A DNA stretch of 64,000 bases, taken from positions 124,001-188,000 of the forward strand of contig NZ_BBQZ01000005.1 in NCBI RefSeq assembly GCF_000974805.1, given 5' to 3'. Below are positions 40,329 to 50,433 of the stretch, piece after piece. The stretch comes from Demequina salsinemoris (lineage in GTDB: Bacteria > Actinomycetota > Actinomycetes > Actinomycetales > Demequinaceae). Numbering within the stretch: the first letter of the stretch is position 1; each line of letters starts with the position of its first letter. Under the pieces are notes generated by a model. That model saw only the letters and a list, made by a program, of their open reading frames with translations. It was not told where the DNA came from and did no database searches. The position numbers and the translations under genes were made by a program.

Positions 40329-42935
40329 TCAGCCCTGGTAGGCCGCGTCCGCGGCCTGGTTCTGAAGCGAGCGACGCACGCCGTCGTCGCCCTCGCGCAC
40401 GAGCCGCTTGAGCGCGTCGTGCGCGTCGGCGTTCTCCTCGAGCCACGCGGCGGCCTTGTCCTGCAGGCCCTCGACGCGACCGGCGAGCTCCGTGGGGTAG
40501 AGGCCCTCGATCAGGTTGGTCGCCATCTCGTTCGTCTTGTCCTTGTAGACGCGGCGCAGCATCGCGAAGTACGGCTCGACGAACGGCTCGAGCAGCGACG
40601 TGTCGTGGACGTTGGAGAAGCCTGCGGTCGCGGCGAACTGGAGCGCGTTCGGGAGATCCTCTCCGTCGGCGGCGTTCACGAGGGTGTCCCACGCGGCCTG
40701 CTTGGCCTCGGGGGTCGCGATCGCGGCGCGCGTGCCCGCCGCCCGACGCTGGCCCGACGCCGTGGCGTCCTTGCCGAGCTGCAGCTCGATCTCCGCCTCG
40801 CCCGCGCGGCCGCCCGCGACGAGCGCCGTGAGCAGATCCCAGGCGAGGTCCGTGTCGACCGGCAGGCCGTCGAGGACGATGCCGCCGTCGAGGATCGCCT
40901 GGACGGTGTCGAGCTGGGCGTCGGTCGAGGCGAGCGACGCGAACGCGCGCACGAACTGAAGCTGGTTGTCCGAGCCTGCCTCGGCGGCGCTCGCAAGCGT
41001 CCACAGCGTGTCCGTGGCGGCCTCGGCGGTCGCCTTGGCCGCGTCGGGCGCGACGTAGAGCGACAGCGTCGTGTCGAGCTGGCGCAGCAGCGACAGGACG
41101 ACGGTCGACTGGTCCTCGGTCGCGATGCAGCCCAGGACCAGGTCGACGAACTGGCGCGCGGGCATCTCGCCGTCACGCGTCATGTCCCACGCCGCCGAGA
41201 GCACCATCGAGCGCGGCATCGCGTCCGTGAAGGCGCCCACGTGCTCGACCGCGGTCGCGAGCGACGCCTCGTCCAGGCGCACCTTCGCGTACGCGAGGTC
41301 GCCGTCGTTGAGCAGGATGAGCGACGGGCGGTGCACGCCGACCATCTCGGGGACCTCGGTGCGCTTGCCGTCGACGTCGACCTCGACGCTCACGGTGCGC
41401 TTGAGCGTCGTCTCGCCGTCCGCGCCCACGACCACGTCGTAGCCGGCGATGCCGAGACGATGCGGGCGCTGGGTCGGCCACTCGGCCGGGACCTCCTGGA
41501 GGACGGAGAACGCGGCGATGTCGCCGTTCGAGTCCTCCTCGATGACGGGGCGCAGCGTGGTGACCCCTGCCTTCTGCAGCCACACGTCGGACCACGCCGC
41601 GAGGTCGCGGCCCGAGGCGGCCTCGAGCTCGACGAGCAGGTCCTTCAGCACCGCGTTGGAGTGGTGGTGCTTGCGGAAGTACTCCTGCACGCCCGCGAAG
41701 AACTCGTCCTGGCCGACGTACGCGACGAGCTGGCGCAGGACCGACGCGCCCTTGGCATAGGTGATGCCGTCGAAGTTGACCTCGACGTCCTCGAGGTCCC
41801 TGATCTCGGCCATGATCGGGTGCGTCGACGGGAGCTGGTCCTGACGGTACGCCCAGGACTTCTCGAGCGAGTTGAAGGTGACCCATGCGTCCGTGTACTG
41901 GGTCGCGTCGGCCGCGCACAGGGTCGACATGAACTCGGCGAACGACTCGTTGAGCCACAGGTCGTTCCACCACTTCATGGTGACCAGGTCGCCGAACCAC
42001 ATGTGCGCGAGCTCGTGCAGCACGGTGATGGTGCGGCGCTCGATGCGCGCCTGCGCCGTCTTGGAGCGGAAGACGTACTCCTCGAGGAAGGTGACGCAGC
42101 CCGCGTTCTCCATCGCTCCCGCGTTGAACTCGGGCACGAAGATCTGGTCGTACTTCTCGAAGGGGTAGTCCATCTGGAACTTCTCCTCGTAGAAGGTGAA
42201 GCCCCGCTGGGTGTCGTCGAGGATGACGTCGGCGTCGAGGAACTCGGCGAGCGCCTTGCGGCAGTACACGTTGGCGCTCAGCGTGCCCTTGTTCGACTCC
42301 ACCGAGCCCTGCACCTCGTGGTACGGGCCGGCGACGATCGCGGTGACGTAGCAGGGGATGCGCGTGGTCGGGGTGAACGACCAGCGTGCGACGCCCCGCT
42401 CCTTGCCCGCGTTCATCACGGTGCCGTCGACCGCGACCTTCTCCGACGGCGAGTTGGACAGCACGTGCCAGTGCTCGGGTGCGGTCACCGTGAAGGTGAA
42501 GGCCGCCTTGAGGTCGGGCTGCTCGAACACCGCGAAGACCCGCCGCGTGTCGGCGACCTCGAACTGCGAGTAGAGGTACACCTCGCCGTCCTCGGGGTCG
42601 ACGAAGCGGTGCAGGCCCTCGCCCGTGTTCATGTAGGCGCAGTCGGCGACGACCGTCAGCTCGTTGTCGGCCGCGAGGCCCGGCAGCGTGATCCTGCTGT
42701 CCGCGAAGTGCGTCGCGGGGTCGAGCGACTCGCCGTTGAGCGTGATGCTCAGCACGGACGGCGCGATGAGGTCGATGAACGTCGACTCCCCGGGGGTGGC
42801 GGAGAACGTGACGGTGGAGGTGGATCGGAAGGTCGTCTCGGAGGTGGTGAGATCGAGCTCGATGTCGTATCCGTCGGTGGTGACGACGGCGGCGCGGGCC
42901 TCGGCCTCGGCGCGCGTGAGGTTGGTTCCTGGCAT
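40329..42935 (-). CDS. pepN: aminopeptidase N, copy 2
   Basis: 868 aa, M1 family. GAMEN at 273-277, HELAH at 307-311, Glu330. The start MPGTNLTRAEAEARAAVV parallels copy 1 (MPGLNLTKIEAAARAAVV), showing tandem duplication, but the substrate-pocket region and C-terminal half have diverged. It has its own promoter (CAGAAT 42947-42942, 6 bases before the ATG) and terminator, so the two copies are separately expressed. Confidence 0.95.
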   Translation of the reverse strand: MPGTNLTRAEAEARAAVVTTDGYDIELDLTTSETTFRSTSTVTFSATPGESTFIDLIAPSVLSITLNGESLDPATHFADSRITLPGLAADNELTVVADCAYMNTGEGLHRFVDPEDGEVYLYSQFEVADTRRVFAVFEQPDLKAAFTFTVTAPEHWHVLSNSPSEKVAVDGTVMNAGKERGVARWSFTPTTRIPCYVTAIVAGPYHEVQGSVESNKGTLSANVYCRKALAEFLDADVILDDTQRGFTFYEEKFQMDYPFEKYDQIFVPEFNAGAMENAGCVTFLEEYVFRSKTAQARIERRTITVLHELAHMWFGDLVTMKWWNDLWLNESFAEFMSTLCAADATQYTDAWVTFNSLEKSWAYRQDQLPSTHPIMAEIRDLEDVEVNFDGITYAKGASVLRQLVAYVGQDEFFAGVQEYFRKHHHSNAVLKDLLVELEAASGRDLAAWSDVWLQKAGVTTLRPVIEEDSNGDIAAFSVLQEVPAEWPTQRPHRLGIAGYDVVVGADGETTLKRTVSVEVDVDGKRTEVPEMVGVHRPSLILLNDGDLAYAKVRLDEASLATAVEHVGAFTDAMPRSMVLSAAWDMTRDGEMPARQFVDLVLGCIATEDQSTVVLSLLRQLDTTLSLYVAPDAAKATAEAATDTLWTLASAAEAGSDNQLQFVRAFASLASTDAQLDTVQAILDGGIVLDGLPVDTDLAWDLLTALVAGGRAGEAEIELQLGKDATASGQRRAAGTRAAIATPEAKQAAWDTLVNAADGEDLPNALQFAATAGFSNVHDTSLLEPFVEPYFAMLRRVYKDKTNEMATNLIEGLYPTELAGRVEGLQDKAAAWLEENADAHDALKRLVREGDDGVRRSLQNQAADAAYQG

Positions 42936-42945
42936 ACGCGGATTC

Positions 42946-42963
42946 TGTCACGCCAGGGTGACA
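42946..42963 (-). promoter_or_regulatory. inverted repeat at the second pepN promoter
   Basis: TGTCAC-6-GTGACA, perfect 6-base arms, touches the -10 (42947-42942) of the leaderless pepN promoter. It is a plausible repressor site; regulator unknown. Confidence 0.45.
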
Positions 42964-43091
42964 AGGAGGTGATGGGCCGTTCACCTTCGGCGCTCGCCGA
43001 CGAGCGTACGCTGGGCGAGGCGGCACCGGGGCGCGTCGGGACCCCCGCCGCGCTCGACGCGTCGCGCACCTGTTCACGAGGGGGACGCCCG

Positions 43092-44366
43092 ATGCGGCGA
43101 CGATGGTCGACGGCCTGGCTGTGGGGCCTGGTGCCCGTCGGGGTCGTGCTCCTCGCCTCCACGGGGCTGCGCTCGCCGATCGCGGTCGTCGCGCCGCTCG
43201 TGTCCGACATCTCCTCCGACCTCGGTCTCGACGCGCCGACGGCGGCCCTCCTCACGTCGATCCCCGTCCTGTGCTTCGGGCTTCTCACCCCTGCGGCGTC
43301 GTGGCTGCTCGGGCGGGTCGGCATCAACCACGGGATGCTCTACTGCCTGGGCGGAATCGTCCTGGGGTCGCTCATCAGGTCCTTCGCGGGGATGGCGGGA
43401 CTGCTCGCCGGCACCGTCCTCATCGGCGCCTCGCTCGCGATCGGCAACATCGCCGTTCCCATGCTCATCGGCCGCCAGTTCAGGCATCGGGCCGCGCTTC
43501 TCATGAGCGCGTACACGGCGAGCGTCAACATCATGGTCACGTTCGTGACGGCCACCGCCGTGCCGATCGCCACGGTGGTCGGGTGGCGGTGGTCGGCCGC
43601 GTGGGTCGGGGTCGCGATCGGCGTGATCGCGTTCGCGGTGTGGATCGCCGTCTATCCTCCCGGCGTGCGCGGCGCGAGCGCCGCCGTGAGGAGGCGAGCG
43701 GGACTGACGGAGCCGACCCCGAGCCTCGACGGACCAGGGACTGTGGCGAGCGCGCCGCGCGCGATCGGTCGCTGGCGCTTCGTCTGGCTCCTCCAGGTGG
43801 CCTTCGCGGGTCACACGATCTCCTACTTCTCCATGACCGCGTGGCTGCCGCTCGCCCTCGCCGATCTTCAGGGCCTCGGCGCCGCCGGCGCCGGTGTCGC
43901 ATCGTCCGTGTTCCAGGCGGCCGGGATCCTCGGCCCCTTCCTGGTCCCCGTGCTCGCGGGGCCGTTGCGCTGGAGCCCGCCCCGCATGCTCGCGGTGATC
44001 TCCGCCGGATGGCTGCTGCTCCCGGTCGGGCTGCTCGTCGCGCCCGGGTGGTGGTTCGTGTGGTCCGCCGTGGGAGGCCTCGCGCAGGGGGCCTTCTTCA
44101 CGGCGCTGTTCGTGTCCGTCGTCCTGCGCTCGCGCGACGTCGACGAGAACCGGCGGATCACCACGCGCGTCCAGGTCGCGGGCTACACGGCCGCGGCTGC
44201 CGGTCCCGTGCTCGCGGGTCTCATCTATGAGCACACCTCGGGCTGGACGCTGCCCTTCGCCTTCGTGGTCGCCGTGCTCGCGGTGGGCTCGATCGCCGCG
44301 GTCGCCTCGGCGAGCGACGTCTCGCAGCCCGCCGAGGCCGTGGCGCCCGGGGCGGGCGTAGGGTGA
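43092..44366 (+). CDS. MFS transporter, CynX/NimT type
   Basis: 424 aa with 12 predicted helices. The first helix region LLASTGLRSPIAVVAPLVSDISSDLGLDAPTAALLTSIPVLCFGLL (two stretches) is characteristic of the CynX/NimT cyanate/2-nitroimidazole transporter group, whose substrates are mostly unknown. AGGGGG 7 bases before the ATG sets the start; the long upstream frame extension runs antisense to pepN and is not coding. Its stop overlaps the region just before the esterase gene, with which it probably forms an operon. Confidence 0.9.
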   Translation: MRRRWSTAWLWGLVPVGVVLLASTGLRSPIAVVAPLVSDISSDLGLDAPTAALLTSIPVLCFGLLTPAASWLLGRVGINHGMLYCLGGIVLGSLIRSFAGMAGLLAGTVLIGASLAIGNIAVPMLIGRQFRHRAALLMSAYTASVNIMVTFVTATAVPIATVVGWRWSAAWVGVAIGVIAFAVWIAVYPPGVRGASAAVRRRAGLTEPTPSLDGPGTVASAPRAIGRWRFVWLLQVAFAGHTISYFSMTAWLPLALADLQGLGAAGAGVASSVFQAAGILGPFLVPVLAGPLRWSPPRMLAVISAGWLLLPVGLLVAPGWWFVWSAVGGLAQGAFFTALFVSVVLRSRDVDENRRITTRVQVAGYTAAAAGPVLAGLIYEHTSGWTLPFAFVVAVLAVGSIAAVASASDVSQPAEAVAPGAGVG

Positions 44367-44404
44367 CCAGCGGGGGAGTTGCAGATCTGCCTGGAGGTAC
44401 CGCC

Positions 44405-45730
44405 ATGTCCAAGGGTGCGGCCTGGCGCGTCGACACGCCGCTGGGTCCCGTGCTCGCGCATCGTGATGGCGACCTGTGGCGCGCGCGGGGCATCCCGTAC
44501 GCCGAGGCCGCGCGATTCGAACGGCCTTCGCCTGTGCGGCCCTGGCGCAAGCCGTACGACGCCGCGACGCCCGCCCCCGTCAGCCCCCAGGCTGCAGACG
44601 GGCTCACCGCCTCGATCAGCCCGGATTACACGGAGCTTCTCGGGATCGACGAGCGCTGCCAGCGAGTGTCGGTCACCTGGCCGGACGATGCGGGCGACGA
44701 GCCGCTGCCCGTGGTCGTCTGGATCCACGGGGGCAGCTTCCTCACGGGAGCCGGCGACCTCGAGGCGTACGATCCGGCGCTGCTCGTGCGCGAGCAGCGC
44801 GTCGTCTTCGTCTCCGTCACCTACCGGCTCGGCCTGCTCGGATGGTTCGGGGACGACGACTTCGCGCCCGCGAACCTGGGCCTGCTGGACATCCTCGAGG
44901 CGCTGAGATGGGTGCGCGCGTGCGTGTCGAGCTTCGGCGGAGACCCGACTCGGATCACCGTCATGGGCCAGTCGGCGGGCGGGGACGCGATCGCCGCGCT
45001 CCTCGCCGTGCCCGAGGCGCAGGGACTGTTCCGGAGGGCGATCCTCCAGTCCGCGCCGCTCGGCATCGACGATCGTCGCGACGGCATGCATCGCACGATG
45101 CGCGGCGTGGTCGCGCCCGTGGACCCCGGCATGGGGCTCGACGAGGTGTACCGCGCGCAGGAGGACATCTACCGCGCGACGAAGCGGCATGGGCTCAAGG
45201 GGCTCATGCCGTTCGGTCCCCAGTGGGGGCGCCACCCGCTTCCTCCGGAGTCGCGTCGCGCGACCGAGACCGCGCGCGCGAGCCGCGTGGACCTGATGGT
45301 CGGACACCTGTCGCAGGAGGGCATCGTGGTCGGTGCGGCCATCCCCGCCGTCGGCAGGGCCTTCCGCGCGCGCGTCGTCGGCGGCTCCGCCCAGCGGGCG
45401 ATCGCCGGTCCGCTGCAGGCAGTCGTGTACGAGCGCCCCGCGCGGGCCTTCGTGGACGCTCATCGGGCAGCCGGAGGGCGCGCCGTGCACTACGTGCTCG
45501 GGTGGAAGGCGACCGGGTCGCCGATCGCCGACGGCCACGGCATGGACATGCCCGTCCTGCTCGGCGACCCCGACGCCTGGACCCAGGCGCCCGCACTCGT
45601 CAACGAGAGCGCTGACCGGATCCGTCGGGTCGGCGCCGCGGTGCGGCAGGTGTGGGGCGACTTCGCCCGCACCGGCGCGGTGGCACCGGGCTCGGCGGCC
45701 GCCGCGTCGGAGTGGCTCAGGCTCAGCTGA
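44405..45730 (+). CDS. type B carboxylesterase
   Basis: 441 aa alpha/beta hydrolase. Oxyanion hole HGGSF (109-112), nucleophile Ser190 in MGQSAGGDA, and N-terminal GIPYAEAARFERP are type B carboxylesterase hallmarks. The likely catalytic His is in PIADGHGMDMP. GGAGG 7 bases before ATG 44405 fixes the start, rejecting a GTG at 44363. It hydrolyses carboxyl esters; substrate unknown. One GGACGATGCG copy is at 44683. Confidence 0.92.
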   Translation: MSKGAAWRVDTPLGPVLAHRDGDLWRARGIPYAEAARFERPSPVRPWRKPYDAATPAPVSPQAADGLTASISPDYTELLGIDERCQRVSVTWPDDAGDEPLPVVVWIHGGSFLTGAGDLEAYDPALLVREQRVVFVSVTYRLGLLGWFGDDDFAPANLGLLDILEALRWVRACVSSFGGDPTRITVMGQSAGGDAIAALLAVPEAQGLFRRAILQSAPLGIDDRRDGMHRTMRGVVAPVDPGMGLDEVYRAQEDIYRATKRHGLKGLMPFGPQWGRHPLPPESRRATETARASRVDLMVGHLSQEGIVVGAAIPAVGRAFRARVVGGSAQRAIAGPLQAVVYERPARAFVDAHRAAGGRAVHYVLGWKATGSPIADGHGMDMPVLLGDPDAWTQAPALVNESADRIRRVGAAVRQVWGDFARTGAVAPGSAAAASEWLRLS

Positions 45731-45769
45731 GCGCGTTCCCGACCGTTGCAGGCGTGGCCGCCCCCGGAC

Positions 45770-47242
45770 TCAGTCGGACCCATTCGTGGTGCTGCGGGCC
45801 TTGTGTCGGTACATCGCGTGATCCGCGCGCGTGAGCAGGGAGTCGAGCGTCGGCGCGTCACCGGGGCCGGCCGCCGCGGACCCGATGCTGGCCCTCGCCT
45901 CCGCGGGGCCGTCGCTCAGGACGAAGATGTCCCCGAAGAGCTCATGGATGCGCGCGGTCACCGGCTCGGAGACGATCTCGGGACATCCCTCGACGACCAC
46001 GATGAACTCGTCGCCGCCGAGCCTGCCGACCAGATCCTTGGGCCCGCTCCTCACGAGCACGCCGAGCCGTTCCGACACCGCGACGAGGAGCTCGTCGCCC
46101 GCTGCGTGCCCGCGGGTGTCGTTGATCTCCTTGAACCCGTCGAGATCGATGAACCAGACGACGATCCCCGGCGAGTCTCCTGCGCGCACGCGTGTCGTCA
46201 GCGCCTCGATGCGGGCGTCCACCGCGCGCCGGTTGGGCAGGCCCGTGAGCATGTCGTGGTCCGCGAGGAAGCGCAGCCGGGACTCGGCGTCGCGGTGCGA
46301 GGCGGCGAGCTGGCTGATGCGCGTGAGCACGAGGGAGGTGACGACCACCGAGGCGATCGCGCCGCTCAGCACGTCGACGCGCCCGCCCGCCAGCACGCGC
46401 GTGATCACGATGATCGGCGTGGTCATCATCGCGACCCCGAGGACGAAGATCCGGCCCGAGGTGAGCTGAACCGTTCGTTGCGGGATGATCTCGAAGGCGT
46501 CGGGACCGGCAGGATGCACGATCGCCCCCCACGTGGCCGCGAACGCGACGGGCCACAGGACGCCGATCCACTCGGGAGCGACGCGGGTCGCGGGATCCGC
46601 GAGCACGGTCTCGAGCACGTTGCCCGTGACGGTGATCAGCAGCGCCACCGCGAAGTACCACTTCACGGGGCGCGCGGAGCGCGGCACCCCGCCTGTCGCC
46701 CTGAGGCCCACCACCACGCCGATCGCGCCGATGAGGGTCGTGGTGACGATGAGGATCTGCCACCGCTGCCACGGGGCGGCGTCCGCCATCCCCAGCACGG
46801 GAGCGAGGGACGCCTGCCACAGCGCGGACGTCGTCGCGACGGTCAGCGTGGTCGCGTCGAGGACCCCGCCGAGGCCGTGCCGCGCCGAACGGCGGATCAC
46901 GAGGACCGCGGCGACGAGCAGGAAGAGGTAGCCGACGCCCATGAGCGCGTGCACCGCGAGGTGCGTGGAGTCCTCGGGCGTCCCGCTCGCGAAGGTGCCG
47001 AACCACAGCGCGCTGGCGGCGAGCTGGAAGACGTAGCCTGCGAGCAGGGCCGCGTAGACGCGGCGCGCGAGGCCGCTCGTGCGGCGGACCCGGCCGAGCG
47101 TCGCGATCGTGAGCACGAGGCTCATCGCCGTGACGGTGCCGGAGCCGACGGTCGGGCCGCCGGCGAGGTAGGTCGCGACCGACGCCGCGGACATCAGCAG
47201 CACGGTCGCGAGCACGCGGGCCTCGGCGCTGATCGTCCTCAT
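45770..47242 (-). CDS. membrane diguanylate cyclase 1 of 4
   Basis: 490 aa. About ten hydrophobic helices fill residues 1-300, with the motif GGVLDATTLTVATTSALWQ. The GGDEF domain has DHDMLTGLPNRRAVD, FIDLDGFKEINDTRGHAAGDELL and GRLGGDEF (409-413). The active site is intact, so it should make c-di-GMP. The position of the inhibitory I-site Arg (nine before GG) holds Gly, so feedback inhibition is probably lost. No EAL domain. A GATGTT box ends 6 bases before the ATG. It is the last of four paralogs. Confidence 0.94.
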   Translation of the reverse strand: MRTISAEARVLATVLLMSAASVATYLAGGPTVGSGTVTAMSLVLTIATLGRVRRTSGLARRVYAALLAGYVFQLAASALWFGTFASGTPEDSTHLAVHALMGVGYLFLLVAAVLVIRRSARHGLGGVLDATTLTVATTSALWQASLAPVLGMADAAPWQRWQILIVTTTLIGAIGVVVGLRATGGVPRSARPVKWYFAVALLITVTGNVLETVLADPATRVAPEWIGVLWPVAFAATWGAIVHPAGPDAFEIIPQRTVQLTSGRIFVLGVAMMTTPIIVITRVLAGGRVDVLSGAIASVVVTSLVLTRISQLAASHRDAESRLRFLADHDMLTGLPNRRAVDARIEALTTRVRAGDSPGIVVWFIDLDGFKEINDTRGHAAGDELLVAVSERLGVLVRSGPKDLVGRLGGDEFIVVVEGCPEIVSEPVTARIHELFGDIFVLSDGPAEARASIGSAAAGPGDAPTLDSLLTRADHAMYRHKARSTTNGSD

Positions 47243-47344
47243 GTTCTCAACATCGGAAGCGATGCGCGGAAGTGAGGGATTGTGGCGCGCTACCGGTTCG
47301 ACGGCGCGGGCGCCGGGTCGGCGGTGACCGCGGGCAGGACGCGC

Positions 47345-48826
47345 TCAGGACGGAGCAGGATCGCCGGCCTCGCGCCGCCGGTGCTTCTCCGCGTACATCG
47401 CGTCGTCCGCGCGGCTGAAGAGCTCCTCCGCGGTGCGGAGGTCGCCGGGGCCGACGACCGCCATCCCGATGCTCGCCGACGCGGTCACGGCGCCATCGCT
47501 CAGGGAGAAGGGGGCGGAGAACGCCTCGCGCACGCGGGCCCCGACGGACGGCGCGGTCGAGGCAGGGTCTCCCGCGGCGACCAGGATGAACTCGTCGCCC
47601 CCGAGCCGGCCGACCAGGTCACCCGAACCCGCGCGCGCCAGCCCCGCGAGCCTGTCCGCGATGGCGATGAGCAGCTCGTCGCCTGCCGTGTGCCCGTGAG
47701 TGTCGTTGATGACCTTGAAGCCGTCCAGGTCGATGTAGCAGACCGTCAGCCCAGGCGACGATCCCTCCGCGACCGTGCCCAGCGTCGTCTCCAGGTGGTA
47801 CCTCACGGTGCGTCGGTTCGGAAGCCCCGTGAGCGCGTCGTGCCCTGCCAGGAAGCGCAGTCGGGTCTCGGTGTCACGGTGCGCCGTCGCGAGCTGGTTC
47901 ACGCGCAGCAGCACCATCACGGCCAGCACCGTCGTGGCCCCTGCGGACGCGGCCCATCCCACGAAGCCCCCGGTGATCTCGCGCACGATCGCGATGGTCG
48001 GGGAGATCACGAGGGCGACGCCGAGCAGCATGATCCTGCGGGTGGTGAGCCTGCTCTGCCGCGGAGGAGCGGCCTGGAACGCCTCGGACCCCGCCGGGTG
48101 CGCGATCGCGCCCCATGCCACGGAGAAGGCGAGCGGCCAGCACAAGCCGGCCCACCACGGGGCGATGTTCGTGACGGGATCCGCATACATCGCGCCGATC
48201 GCGTTCCCGCCCACCGTGAGGATGAGCGCGACCACGAAGTAGCGCAGCACGGGGCGTGCGGCGCGCGAGGTGCTGCCGTTGGCCTCGAGCCCGATCACCA
48301 CGCCGACGGATCCGCTGAGGATGATGATGACGAGGAAGACGTAGGCCCGCTGGGCGTACGACGTCGAGGAGGCGTCCATCGCGGGTGCGAGGAAGGCCTG
48401 CCACACCGCGGACGCCGCCGCGACCGCAAGCGTGGCCGCGTCGAGCACGCCTCCGGGGTCCTGCCTCACGGAGCGTCCCACGACGAGGAAGGCGGCCACG
48501 AGGAGCAGCACGTATGCCACGCCGAGGAGCGCCTGCCACTCGTTGTGGATCGAGGACTCCTCGACACCGCGCGCGAAGGTCGTCAGCCACAGCAGCGCCG
48601 CGCCGTTCAGCACCACGAAACCTGCGAGCAGGAACGAGTAGACCAGGCGCGGGAATCCGGTGACGCGCGAGGCCCGGACCGCTGCGGTCGCGGTGACCAT
48701 GAGACTCAGGACCAGCACGGTGGCGGATCGTATGACGGCGTCGCCGACCACGTAGGCGGCGGCGGACGCCGCGGACATCACGAGCACGACGAAGAGCACT
48801 CGCGCGCGCGTCCTGTCCTGACTCAT
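47345..48826 (-). CDS. membrane diguanylate cyclase 2 of 4
   Basis: 493 aa with the same plan: about ten helices (GGVLDAATLAVAAASAVWQ), then LTGLPNRRTVRYHLE, YIDLDGFKVINDTHGHTAGDELL and GRLGGDEF at 409-413. The I-site Arg position is Gly (AGSGD). A GATGGT box ends 6 bases before the ATG, so it may have its own leaderless promoter despite the ~100-base gap to its neighbours. Confidence 0.94.
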   Translation of the reverse strand: MSQDRTRARVLFVVLVMSAASAAAYVVGDAVIRSATVLVLSLMVTATAAVRASRVTGFPRLVYSFLLAGFVVLNGAALLWLTTFARGVEESSIHNEWQALLGVAYVLLLVAAFLVVGRSVRQDPGGVLDAATLAVAAASAVWQAFLAPAMDASSTSYAQRAYVFLVIIILSGSVGVVIGLEANGSTSRAARPVLRYFVVALILTVGGNAIGAMYADPVTNIAPWWAGLCWPLAFSVAWGAIAHPAGSEAFQAAPPRQSRLTTRRIMLLGVALVISPTIAIVREITGGFVGWAASAGATTVLAVMVLLRVNQLATAHRDTETRLRFLAGHDALTGLPNRRTVRYHLETTLGTVAEGSSPGLTVCYIDLDGFKVINDTHGHTAGDELLIAIADRLAGLARAGSGDLVGRLGGDEFILVAAGDPASTAPSVGARVREAFSAPFSLSDGAVTASASIGMAVVGPGDLRTAEELFSRADDAMYAEKHRRREAGDPAPS

Positions 48827-48908
48827 GCCCCCACCATCGGCCGTGACGCTCCGAGGTGAGCGACTCGAGGCGTGCGGTGTCCACGATCACACGGGCGAAG
48901 CGGTCCGA

Positions 48909-50390
48909 TCAAGCCCCGTCGCGTCCGGAGGCCGTCCCGCGTCGGCGCTTGTCGTCATACATCGCGTGGTCCGCCTGCGTGAGCAGCTCGTCGACCGTGT
49001 GCAGCTCGCTCGGGGAGGCGGTGGCGAGCCCGATGCTCGCGGACATCGTCATGGGCCCGTCGCTCAGCGCGAACGAGGTCTCGAACGCGTGCGCGATGCG
49101 GGCCATCATCGGCGCCGAGGCGAGGGACGGGTCGCCCTCGCCGATCACGATGAACTCGTCGCCGCCGAGCCTCCCCACGAGGTCGTCGGACTCCGAACGG
49201 GCCAGTCCCGCGAGACGAGCCGCCACCGCCGCGAGCAGCTCGTCGCCCACGGCGTGCCCGTGAGCGTCGTTCACGCCCTTGAAGTCGTCCAGGTCCACGA
49301 AGCACACCACCGCGCCGAGCGCGTGCCCGGTGGCGACGCGGGAGGCGAGGTCGCCGAGATGCTGCTCGACGGCGCGGCGATTCGGCAGGCCCGTGAGCGC
49401 GTCGCGTTCGGCGAGGATCCGCAGCCGCGCCTCGGCGTCGCGGTGGGCCGCGGCGAGCTGGCTGACGCGCGCGAGCACCATGACGACGATCGCGAGCGTG
49501 GTGATCGCCCCGGTCAGCCAGTCGACGTATCCGTCGGTGAAGGAGCGCACGACGGCGATCGCCGGCGTGATGACCATCGCGACGCCGAGCGCGACGAGTC
49601 GCCTCGTCGTGAGACGGCTCTGGTGCGGACGGCCCACCTCGAAGACGGCGGAGCCCATGGGATGAGCGAGGGCCGCCCACGCCGCGATGTAGGACAGGGG
49701 CCACAGGACGTCGGTCCACCATGCGTCCGCGCCCGTGACCGGGTCGGTCGCAGTGGCGTTGAGGCCGTTGCCGGCCACGGCGATCAGGAGCGCGGCAAGG
49801 AAGTAGCCCAGGACTGGGCGGGCCGAGCGCGAGACGGATCCGTTGACGCCGACACCGATCACCACCCCGACCGTGCCGCTGAGGACGATCGTGGCCGCGA
49901 ACGTCGACACCGTCTGCGCTCGGGGCGCGTCGACTGAATCGAGCGCGGGCGCGAGGAACACCTGCCACAGCACCGATGCGGTGGCGATCGCGAGCGTCGC
50001 GGCGTCGAGGACCCCGCCGGTGTCGTAGCGCAGCGCCGGCGCCATCGCGAGGAGTGAGGCCGCGAGCAGGAGGACGTAGGCGGCGCCGACCATCGGGACG
50101 CTGATCGCGTCGACCGCGGACTCCGACACCCCGACGGTGACGACGGCGAGATACGACGCCTCGTTCATGACCATCAGGACGAAGCCTGCGAGCAGGAGCG
50201 AGTAGACGAGACGCATCGAGCCGACGGCGGTGCGCAGATGCGGGATCACCGCCGAAGCCGCGAGGACGCTTGTCAGCACGACGATGGCGCCGCCGACGGC
50301 GGGCGGGCTCGCGAGGTACACGGCCGAGGAGGCGAGCGCGAGCACCAGCGCGCAGCACGCCACACGTCCCGGTGTGCTCACGAAGCCCAT
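48909..50390 (-). CDS. membrane diguanylate cyclase 3 of 4
   Basis: 493 aa. Helices with GGVLDAATLAIATASVLWQ, then LTGLPNRRAVEQHL, FVDLDDFKGVNDAHGHAVGDELL and GRLGGDEF at 409-413. The I-site Arg position is Glu. I chose the ATG at 50390 because AGGGGGA lies 5-6 bases upstream and the longer frame has no paralog match. This copy alone has a clear ribosome site, and the gap to copy 4 is only 43 bases, so it may be co-transcribed with copy 4. Confidence 0.93.
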   Translation of the reverse strand: MGFVSTPGRVACCALVLALASSAVYLASPPAVGGAIVVLTSVLAASAVIPHLRTAVGSMRLVYSLLLAGFVLMVMNEASYLAVVTVGVSESAVDAISVPMVGAAYVLLLAASLLAMAPALRYDTGGVLDAATLAIATASVLWQVFLAPALDSVDAPRAQTVSTFAATIVLSGTVGVVIGVGVNGSVSRSARPVLGYFLAALLIAVAGNGLNATATDPVTGADAWWTDVLWPLSYIAAWAALAHPMGSAVFEVGRPHQSRLTTRRLVALGVAMVITPAIAVVRSFTDGYVDWLTGAITTLAIVVMVLARVSQLAAAHRDAEARLRILAERDALTGLPNRRAVEQHLGDLASRVATGHALGAVVCFVDLDDFKGVNDAHGHAVGDELLAAVAARLAGLARSESDDLVGRLGGDEFIVIGEGDPSLASAPMMARIAHAFETSFALSDGPMTMSASIGLATASPSELHTVDELLTQADHAMYDDKRRRGTASGRDGA

Positions 50391-50433
50391 CCGCGTCCCC
50401 CTGATCGCCGACTGGCGCGGCCGATCGATGCCC